64,000 bases of DNA from Flavobacterium caeni (GTDB taxonomy: Bacteria; Bacteroidota; Bacteroidia; Flavobacteriales; Flavobacteriaceae): positions 1-64,000 of the forward strand of contig NZ_FMVF01000002.1 in NCBI RefSeq assembly GCF_900101895.1, read 5' to 3'. Made by a program: the position numbers and the translations under genes. This document shows, in pieces, positions 58,053 through 64,000 of this stretch. Numbering within the stretch: the stretch's first letter is position 1; every line of letters begins with the position of its first letter. The notes below the pieces were generated by a model. The model was not told the DNA's origin and made no database searches. It saw nothing but the letters and a program-made list of their open reading frames with translations.

Positions 58053-59916
58053 CTTCCATTTTTGAACTCAACGCAAACCAACGTTCTTCTTTCGCCTCGA
58101 TTTTTTGAATCACCGCTTGCAACTCATTCGCCTTCTTCTCAATATCCGCATCGGCAACACCTCCCTCAGCAAACAACTGCTCAATCTGCTTTTTCTCGTA
58201 TTCCAAATCCTTGATTTCACGTTCGATTTTCTGGAATTCCTTTTGCTCGTTGAACGTCAACCCGTCGGATTTTTGCTGCTGTTTCCAGTTGTTCTTCTCG
58301 GTCGACACCGAATTCAATTCCTTTTTGGCAGGCTCGGCCGAATCTTCATACGCCCTAAAATCCGAATAATTCCCCGGAAAATCCTCAATCTCGCCCTGTC
58401 CGCGAAACACAAACAAGTGGTCGACGATTTTGTCCATGAAATAACGGTCGTGCGACACCACGATCAAACAACCCGGATAATCCATCAAGAAGTTTTCGAG
58501 TACGTTCAAGGTCACGATGTCCAGGTCGTTCGTCGGCTCATCGAGGATCAAAAAGTTCGGATTTTGGATCAAAACGGTACACAAATACAAACGCTTCAAC
58601 TCGCCACCCGACAGCTTCTCGACATAATCGTGCTGTTTTTTGCGGTCGAACAAAAACCGTTCGAGCAATTGCCCGGCCGATATCGTCCTGCCTTTCATCA
58701 GCGGAATGTACTCGCCGAATTCCTTGATCACATCGATGACTTTCTGCCCCGGTTTGGGGTTGATGCCGCTTTGCGTGTAATACCCGATTTTGATCGTGTC
58801 GCCTGTGACCACCTTGCCCTGATCGGGCGGAATCACGCCAGTCAGGATATTCAAAAACGTCGATTTTCCCGTGCCGTTTTTCCCGATGACGCCCACACGG
58901 TCGCCGCGCTGAAAATCATAACTGAAATTCTGCAAAATCACACGCTCGCCAAATTTCTTGTGCAATTTGTGCATCTCGATGATCTTGCTGCCCATGCGCT
59001 CCATGTTGATCTCGAGCTCGACCTGTTGCTCGCGGCGGCGTGAGCGCGCTTTTTCCTGGATCACGTAAAAATCATCCTGACGCGATTTGGATTTGGTCGT
59101 ACGCGCCTTGGGTTGACGGCGCATCCATTCGAGTTCCTTCACATACAAGTTCTGCGCCTTGTCCAAACTCGCATTTTCAGACGCGATGCGTTGGTCTTTC
59201 TTCTCCAGATAATAGGAGTAGTTGCCTTTGTATTGGTACAATTTGCCGTTTTCGAGTTCGATGATTTCGTTGCACACGCGCTCCAAAAAAAACCGGTCGT
59301 GCGTGACCATAAACAATGTGATCGGCGCCTTGGCGAAATAATCCTCAAGCCATTCGATCATTTCCAAATCGAGGTGGTTCGTCGGCTCGTCGAGGACCAA
59401 CAAATCCGGACGGTTGATCAAAATGATCGCGAGCGACAAACGTTTCTTTTGTCCGCCCGACAAATTCTTGACCTTGAGTTTCAAATCCTCGAGCTTTAAC
59501 TTGAATAAAATCTGCTTGAATTGCGTCTCGAAATCCCACGCGTTAAAACGGTCCATGTTGTCGAACGCCTTTTGGTAAGCTTCTTCATCCTCGGGGTTTT
59601 CGAGCGCCGTTTCATACGCCTCGATTACCTTCAAAACCTCGTTGTCCGATGCAAAAATCGATTCCTCGATCGTCAGTTCGTCCTGCAAATTCGGCACCTG
59701 CGACAAAAACGCCATCTTAATGTCCTTGCGTACCACAACCTGTCCGGTATCGGGCTGGTCGAGCCCGTTCAAAATGTTCATGATGGTCGTCTTGCCCGTC
59801 CCGTTCTTGGCGATAAACGCAATTTTCTGGTCCTTATTGATGCCAAACGAAAGGTTGTCGAACAGCGTGCGCTCGCCGTAGGATTTGGAGATGTTTTCTA
59901 CAGATAGGTAATTCAT
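58048..59916 (-). CDS. uup: ABC-F family ATPase (Uup-like)
   Basis: 622 residues with two ABC domains. First Walker A AKNGTGKTT (about 36), second GKNGTGKS (about 350), signature LSGGQKKR and LSGGELKR, and Walker B LLVLDEPTNHLD and FLILDEPTNDLD. The C-terminal coiled coil (KEFQKIEREIKDLEYEKKQI, about 555-620) is that of Uup, which acts in DNA or ribosome maintenance. The -7 box lies only 4 bases before the start codon, so the transcript may be leaderless. The stop codon falls in the last repeat unit. Confidence 0.92.
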   Translation of the reverse strand: MNYLSVENISKSYGERTLFDNLSFGINKDQKIAFIAKNGTGKTTIMNILNGLDQPDTGQVVVRKDIKMAFLSQVPNLQDELTIEESIFASDNEVLKVIEAYETALENPEDEEAYQKAFDNMDRFNAWDFETQFKQILFKLKLEDLKLKVKNLSGGQKKRLSLAIILINRPDLLVLDEPTNHLDLEMIEWLEDYFAKAPITLFMVTHDRFFLERVCNEIIELENGKLYQYKGNYSYYLEKKDQRIASENASLDKAQNLYVKELEWMRRQPKARTTKSKSRQDDFYVIQEKARSRRREQQVELEINMERMGSKIIEMHKLHKKFGERVILQNFSYDFQRGDRVGVIGKNGTGKSTFLNILTGVIPPDQGKVVTGDTIKIGYYTQSGINPKPGQKVIDVIKEFGEYIPLMKGRTISAGQLLERFLFDRKKQHDYVEKLSGGELKRLYLCTVLIQNPNFLILDEPTNDLDIVTLNVLENFLMDYPGCLIVVSHDRYFMDKIVDHLFVFRGQGEIEDFPGNYSDFRAYEDSAEPAKKELNSVSTEKNNWKQQQKSDGLTFNEQKEFQKIEREIKDLEYEKKQIEQLFAEGGVADADIEKKANELQAVIQKIEAKEERWFALSSKMEG

Positions 59917-59920
59917 GCGG

Positions 59921-59949
59921 CAAAAGTAGGGTTATTAGTCGAAAGTCAA
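59921..59949 (-). promoter_or_regulatory. uup promoter (near-leaderless)
   Basis: Minus strand TTG (59947-59949), 18-base spacer, TACTTTTG (59921-59928), four bases before the ATG at 59916. Confidence 0.55.
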
Positions 59950-60032
59950 AAGTCATAAAGTCATAAAGGCGTTGTCGATCGGGGCGCGCCGGCGGTCGAA
60001 CATTCGTTTTCTAAACCAGTCTGTTGGCCGCC

Positions 60033-60097
60033 GTCGGGCTATCCGCTTTATCTTTTGCTTTGTAAACGCCGCAAAAGGATGCCGCTGCTATCCCTCG
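60033..60097. repeat. dispersed palindromic repeat (family A), copy 2
   Basis: GGGCTATCCGCTTTATCTTTTGC at the left and GCAAAAGGAT then GCTGCTATCCCT at the right are an inverted pair and match the design of 19861-19950. Confidence 0.5.
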
Positions 60098-60159
60098 CGC
60101 ACACTACTGTACTGTCAAAAATACAGGGTAAAATGTCAATTTGTCTTTTGAATCCTGTC

Positions 60160-60191
60160 GATTTGTACGATTTTTTTATTTGGTACAAATC
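60160..60191. promoter_or_regulatory. inverted repeat upstream of hsp20
   Basis: GATTTGTAC (60160-60168) and GTACAAATC (60183-60191), 14 bases apart, about 60 bases before the ATG at 60248. Place and symmetry suggest a heat-shock regulator site. Confidence 0.5.
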
Positions 60192-60247
60192 TTGAAAAAC
60201 CGATGCCGTAATGTTTAATCAAAGTTTAACTTTAAAATTTATTAAAA

Positions 60248-60685
60248 ATGAACTTAGTCAAGCGTAACAACAGTAATTCGAATTTCTTTCCTTCGATCAT
60301 GGAAGAATTATTCCGACCGGATTGGATGGGCGGCAGTCAAAATCTGAACACAATCAGCGTTCCGCCGGTCAACATCCGTGAAACCGATACTTCGTTTGAA
60401 GTAGAACTCTCGGCCCCGGGAAAGAGCAAGGACGATTTCAACATCGAGGTAGAAAACGAGCTGCTGACCATTTCTTCCGAATACAAATCGGAAAGTACGA
60501 CCGAGGAAGGCAAATTCACCCGACGCGAATTTTCGTATTCGTCGTTCCGCCGCTCGTTTACTTTGCCCGAAACGGTTAAAGACGACGACATTAAAGCCAA
60601 TTATGAAAACGGCATCCTCAAGATCAGCTTGCCGAAACGCGAAGAGGCGTTACCCAAACCCAAGCGACTCATCGAGATTATGTAA
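60248..60685 (+). CDS. small heat-shock protein Hsp20
   Basis: 145 residues, typical size. N-terminal NSNFFPSIMEELFRP, then an alpha-crystallin domain (about 38-140) with SVPPVNIRETDTSFEVELSA, the FRRSFTLPETVKDDDIKANY core and the ANYENGILKISLPKR region near the end, followed by the C-terminal IEIM with the I-x-I/V motif that caps oligomers. It holds unfolding proteins as an ATP-independent chaperone in the cytoplasm. It is single, with a terminator. Confidence 0.93.
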   Translation: MNLVKRNNSNSNFFPSIMEELFRPDWMGGSQNLNTISVPPVNIRETDTSFEVELSAPGKSKDDFNIEVENELLTISSEYKSESTTEEGKFTRREFSYSSFRRSFTLPETVKDDDIKANYENGILKISLPKREEALPKPKRLIEIM

Positions 60686-60704
60686 TTGTTCCAAAAAACA
60701 ATGT

Positions 60705-60730
60705 AAGCGTCCTAGAAAGGGCGCTTTTTT
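60705..60730 (+). terminator. terminator after hsp20
   Basis: AAGCGTCCT (60705-60713), AGAA loop, AGGGCGCTT (60718-60726, one wobble), then T-run to 60730. Confidence 0.8.
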
Positions 60731-60762
60731 GTTTACGGTTTACGTTTAAAGTTGGCGCGGCG

Positions 60763-60793
60763 TTGAACTTTACATTTTAAACTTTTACATTTG
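60763..60793 (+). promoter_or_regulatory. promoter of the glycosyltransferase gene (near-leaderless)
   Basis: TTG (60763-60765), 20 bases, TACATTTG (60786-60793). The ATG at 60798 is four bases after the box, so the transcript starts at or just before the start codon. Confidence 0.6.
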
Positions 60794-60797
60794 CAAG

Positions 60798-61940
60798 ATG
60801 CAATTGTCCGTCGTCATCCTCAATTACAACGTCCGATTTTTTCTCGAACAATGTGTCGAATCGGTCCAAAAGGCCATCCAAAACCTCGATGCAGAAATCA
60901 TCGTCGTCGACAACAATTCCCCCGACGACAGCTGCCCGATGATCAAAGCAATGTTTCCCAATGTTGTTTTGATCGAAAACAAAGAGAATTCGGGGTTCCC
61001 AAAAGGCAACAACATCGGCGTGGCGCGCGCCAAAGGAAAATACATTTGCATCCTCAATCCCGATACCGTCGTGGCCGAAGATACGTTCGAAAAAGTCCTG
61101 GCCTTCGCCGAATCCAAAAAAGATTTGGGCATCGTAGGCTGCAAACTCATCGACGGCACGGGGCATTTTTTACCCGAATCCAAACGCGGCATCCCGACGC
61201 CGTGGGTCGCGTTCACCAAAGTCACGGGCTTGTACAAATTATCAGATGCGTTCGGCAAATATTACGCATCGCATTTGCAGGAAAACCAAACCGGAAAAGT
61301 CGAAATCCTTGTAGGTGCGTTCATGGTCATGACACGTGAAACCTACACGTCAGTCGGCGGATTTGACGAAGATTGCTTTATGTACAGCGACGACATCGAT
61401 TTGAGTTACATGGTATTGAAAACCGGCAAATCCAATTACTATTTTCACGAAACATCCGTCATCCATTACAAAGGCGAAAGCACCGTGCGCGACGGGTTGT
61501 ATATGAAACGCTTTCGCGAGGCGATGGATTTTTTTTACCGCAAGCACTTTCGCGTCAACTTTTTGTTTGATGTTTTCATGCAAACGGGCGCGTTTGTTTT
61601 CACGTTGGCCAAGAAGAACAAAGTGGTCGAAGCCAAGCGCGTCGCGCAATACCGTTTGGTTTCGGACGATGAAACGCTTTTGGCCAAAATAGCATCCGTC
61701 ACTGGTAAAAACATCGATTTTCAGGCCGAGACCGCACAGGAAGAAACGACGCTGCTTTCGAATACCGAAATGATTTTTGACGCAGACCATCTGACTTTCA
61801 GGCAGATAATTTCGCGGATGGAGATGCTCAAAGAAAAAGGGATGACGTTTAAGATAGCGCACAAAAAATCGGGTTTTCTCATCGGCAGCAATTCGAGTAA
61901 CGACAGGGGCGAAGTCATTTTATTGACAGATTATCGGTAA
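60798..61940 (+). CDS. family 2 glycosyltransferase
   Basis: 380 residues. GT-A fold: MQLSVVILNYNVRFFLEQCV, then AEIIVVDNNSPDD, the DxD-like metal site in YICILNPDTVVAEDTFEKV, GFPKGNNIGVARAKG and GIVGCKLIDGTG, followed by GFDEDCFMYSDDIDLSYMVL (acceptor site). The 80-residue C-terminal part is variable. It transfers a sugar to a polysaccharide or lipid acceptor; nearby genes give no hint. Related members add rhamnose or similar sugars. Start ATG 60798 fits the family. Confidence 0.9.
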   Translation: MQLSVVILNYNVRFFLEQCVESVQKAIQNLDAEIIVVDNNSPDDSCPMIKAMFPNVVLIENKENSGFPKGNNIGVARAKGKYICILNPDTVVAEDTFEKVLAFAESKKDLGIVGCKLIDGTGHFLPESKRGIPTPWVAFTKVTGLYKLSDAFGKYYASHLQENQTGKVEILVGAFMVMTRETYTSVGGFDEDCFMYSDDIDLSYMVLKTGKSNYYFHETSVIHYKGESTVRDGLYMKRFREAMDFFYRKHFRVNFLFDVFMQTGAFVFTLAKKNKVVEAKRVAQYRLVSDDETLLAKIASVTGKNIDFQAETAQEETTLLSNTEMIFDADHLTFRQIISRMEMLKEKGMTFKIAHKKSGFLIGSNSSNDRGEVILLTDYR

Positions 61941-62038
61941 CGGGCGCCTGTTGGTCTAAAATGTGTACGACAACGATTGAAACCGAATAAATTTTTATTA
62001 ATTTCGCAGACATAAATACCCAATCTTAGGTTTACGAC

Positions 62039-63469
62039 ATGGCAAGATACGAACTCAAGCTCCCGAAAATGGGGGAAAGCGTTGCAGAAGCGACCATCAC
62101 CAACTGGTTAAAGAACGTGGGCGACACCATCGAAGCCGATGAAGCCGTCCTCGAAATCGCCACCGACAAGGTCGACAGCGAAGTGCCTAGCGAAGTATCG
62201 GGAACACTTGTCGAGCAATTGTTCCAAAAGGACGATCTGGTCCAGGTGGGCCAAACCATCGCCATCATCGAAACCGAAGCAGGAAGTGTTGCCGCCGCAC
62301 CAATCGCCGCCGTAGAAGCTGCTCCAGCCGCTGCTCCCGTTCAGGACGCGCCCGCTGAAGTGGTTGCCGCCGCACAGGAAATTCAGAAAACGGTCGAATC
62401 GGCGCAGCAATATGTAGCCGCTCCAGCCGCCGCGCCAACCCGTGAAGAATACCACAATTCCGATAAATTCTACTCGCCGCTGGTCAAAAACATCGCCAAG
62501 GAAGAAGGTGTTTCGATGGCCGAACTCGATGCCATTCAAGGCACCGGGGCCGAAGGGCGTGTGACCAAGAACGATATTTTGGACTATGTCGAAAAACGCA
62601 AATCGGGCCAGGTGGCTCCAGCCGCTACTCCAGTAGCCCAGGCTCCTGCCGAAGCGCCTGTCGTGACATCGGCGCCAGCCCCGGTCCAAAGTCAAGAGCA
62701 GCCTGCGGCGCCAAAAGCCGAACCAGCCGCGCCAAAAGCAATGCCGGTTTCGGTCAACGGACAAGACGAAATCGTCGAAATGGACCGTATGCGCAAGCTC
62801 ATTTCGCAATACATGGTGCAATCGGTACAAACCTCGGCGCACGTGCAGTCGTTCATCGAAGTCGACGTCACTGCGATTTGGGATTGGCGCGAAAAGAACA
62901 AAAATGCATTCGAAAAACGCGAAGGCGAAAAGCTTACGTTCACGCCGATCTTCATGGAACTCATCGCGAAAGCGTTGAAGGATTTCCCGCTCATGAACAT
63001 CTCGGTCGAAGGCGATTACATCATCAAAAAGAAAAACATCAACCTCGGGATGGCAGCCGCTTTGCCGAACGGTAACCTGATCGTGCCGGTCATCAAGAAC
63101 GCCGACCAACTCAACCTGCTCGGGATGGCCAAAGCCGTCAATGATTTGGGCAACCGCGCCAAAGCGGGCAAACTCAAACCAGACGATACGCAAGGCGGAA
63201 CGTATACGGTAACCAACGTCGGCACGTTCGGCTCTGTGTTTGGTACGCCAATCATCAACCAGCCGCAAGTGGGCATCCTCGCGCTCGGTGCCATCCGTAA
63301 AGTGCCTGCCGTAATCGAAACGCCAGAAGGTGACTTCATCGGCATCCGCAAAAAAATGTTCCTGTCGCACAGTTACGACCACCGTGTTGTCGATGGCGCG
63401 TTGGGCGGAAGCTTTGTGAAACGCGTCGCGGAATATATGGAGGCGTTTGATGAGAACCGGACCTTCTAA
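62039..63469 (+). CDS. 2-oxo acid dehydrogenase E2 (lipoyl acyltransferase, branched-chain type)
   Basis: 476 residues. One lipoyl domain with the lipoyl-Lys at about 44 in EIATDKVDSEVPSE, an Ala/Pro-rich linker (about 80-130), an E3/E1 peripheral-binding domain (YSPLVKNIAKEEGVSMAELD, GTGAEGRVTKND, about 140-185), a second Ala/Pro/Gln linker, and a CATx domain with active-site His448 and Asp452 in HSYDHRVVDGALGGS. It matches branched-chain (bkdB) or acetoin-type E2. Partner E1 and E3 genes are not seen. A terminator follows the stop. Confidence 0.92.
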   Translation: MARYELKLPKMGESVAEATITNWLKNVGDTIEADEAVLEIATDKVDSEVPSEVSGTLVEQLFQKDDLVQVGQTIAIIETEAGSVAAAPIAAVEAAPAAAPVQDAPAEVVAAAQEIQKTVESAQQYVAAPAAAPTREEYHNSDKFYSPLVKNIAKEEGVSMAELDAIQGTGAEGRVTKNDILDYVEKRKSGQVAPAATPVAQAPAEAPVVTSAPAPVQSQEQPAAPKAEPAAPKAMPVSVNGQDEIVEMDRMRKLISQYMVQSVQTSAHVQSFIEVDVTAIWDWREKNKNAFEKREGEKLTFTPIFMELIAKALKDFPLMNISVEGDYIIKKKNINLGMAAALPNGNLIVPVIKNADQLNLLGMAKAVNDLGNRAKAGKLKPDDTQGGTYTVTNVGTFGSVFGTPIINQPQVGILALGAIRKVPAVIETPEGDFIGIRKKMFLSHSYDHRVVDGALGGSFVKRVAEYMEAFDENRTF

Positions 63470-63474
63470 AAAAT

Positions 63475-63503
63475 AAAAAGCCTCCTATTTTGGGAGGCTT
63501 TTT
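63475..63503. terminator. bidirectional terminator between E2 and WYL genes
   Basis: AAAAAGCCTCC (63475-63485), TATTTTG loop, GGAGGCTTTTT (63493-63503). It overlaps the WYL stop codon. Confidence 0.85.
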
Positions 63504-64000
63504 TCTTCTGTATATTGCGCAGCCGCTTTGGCCGTACGTTTCTTAATCCAACCCACCAACTGCCGCGGCCCCAAAACTTTCACGCATTCGCCAAAACCCA
63601 GGATTTCCTTTTCCAATTCAAAATTGAGCACCACATCTATGCGGATGATAATGCCATTTTCATCCTGCTTTAATAGCGTCTGCGAATGGTGCAGCGGCTT
63701 GGTCAATACATAGGGCGCATTCTGTTTGTCGAATTGTAAAATCACCTTGTGCGCGCGGTCGCGTTCCGATTTGGTTACGCCAAGCAGGTCGTCAAAATAC
63801 CGTTCGAAATCTACCCCGTCATATTCGACAAAAATGTCCTTCTGTAACTGGTGAAAGCCAACGATTCGGTCCAAAGCCAACGTCAACAGCATGCCTTTTT
63901 GTGGCTTGGCGAGCAAAAACCAGCGGTTTCGGTACTCCTTTAGTAAATACGGAAAGTAAATTTGCTGCCGCGACTGCAATGCCTTGAACGACTGGTATTC
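63485..64000 (-). CDS. WYL domain transcriptional regulator, 3' part only (cut by window end)
   Basis: At least 171 residues are seen; the frame is still open at base 64000 and begins upstream of the window. A WYL domain is seen at about the start (IYFPYLLKEYRNRWFLLAKP, then LLTLALDRIVGFHQLQKD), followed by the WCX-like C-terminal part (HKVILQFDKQNAPYVLTKPL, ILGFGECVKVLGPRQLVGWI). WYL proteins bind nucleic acids or nucleotides and often regulate defence or DNA repair genes. The N-terminal HTH lies outside the window. Confidence 0.75.
   Translation of the reverse strand, partial: EYQSFKALQSRQQIYFPYLLKEYRNRWFLLAKPQKGMLLTLALDRIVGFHQLQKDIFVEYDGVDFERYFDDLLGVTKSERDRAHKVILQFDKQNAPYVLTKPLHHSQTLLKQDENGIIIRIDVVLNFELEKEILGFGECVKVLGPRQLVGWIKKRTAKAAAQYTEEKSLPK

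Larger units (their letters stand above)
59950..60247. other. intergenic region with repeat and inverted repeat before hsp20
   Basis: About 300 bases with no gene. It contains a second copy of the family A repeat (60033-60097) and an inverted repeat GATTTGTAC/GTACAAATC (60160-60168 and 60183-60191). Confidence 0.6.

Overview
The window reads as a chromosome segment of a Bacteroidetes bacterium, most likely of the family Flavobacteriaceae. Supporting signs are a type IX secretion (T9SS) sorting domain, GLPGLI, DUF6428, DUF2795 and head-GIN (DUF2807) proteins, SusC-like TonB plug fragments, a DnaJ with a shortened zinc finger, and start regions that lack Shine-Dalgarno sequences but carry the Bacteroidetes -7 box TAnnTTTG. 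Coding DNA looks close to half G+C by eye, high for the family, while the gaps are AT-rich. No phage, IS transposase, CRISPR array or rRNA was seen.

Layout. 1-3143: tRNA-Pro, thioredoxin reductase, a head-GIN protein and a transglutaminase-like protein. 3144-11217 (minus): an ABC permease fused to an M1 peptidase with its ATPase, then a head-GIN lipoprotein, a PspC-domain membrane protein, a PadR regulator and a DUF4870 protein. 11373-12819: DUF4442 and TIGR01777 proteins. 12999-14461 (minus): an arsenic-type cluster (arsR, DUF6428, a small membrane ORF, arsC-type phosphatase, a 34-residue Cys-rich ORF) with no efflux permease. 14881-21219: grpE-dnaJ, a NatAB-like exporter with a DUF808 protein inside the operon, and a sigma-54 activator. 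21329-29028: a one-domain DEAD-like protein, GNAT, a barrel protein, an ABC-F protein and a large T9SS protein resembling PNGase F. 29116-32593 (minus): an operon of sigma factor, putative anti-sigma protein and VWA protein, the last two carrying pieces of SusC-like modules.

32875-44037: DUF6929-like protein, PPK2, a barrel protein, MATE transporter, MeaB, Rrf2 regulator, AEC transporter, 1-Cys peroxiredoxin, FAD-linked oxidase, a 35-residue Lys-rich gene and two secreted proteins. 44066-49279 (minus): secA, DUF2795, cobalamin adenosyltransferase and a LolD/MacB-type ATPase. 49439-56733: an accessory stretch of surface proteins (lipoprotein, two tandem C1q/TNF-like proteins, beta-helix lipoprotein, GIGT-motif protein) around a two-component system. 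56730-64000: methyltransferase, a five-unit tandem repeat array, Uup-type ABC-F, Hsp20, GT2, lipoyl E2 and the 3' part of a WYL regulator.

The strongest unexplained signals are a roughly 105-bp non-coding element present twice with conserved spacing (12888-12995 and 32745-32850), the arsenic cluster with repeated vicinal-cysteine ends and two tiny ORFs, the sigma operon with scattered SusC-like modules, and the alternating tandem array at 57508-58052. All function calls come from reading motifs; no database search was run.
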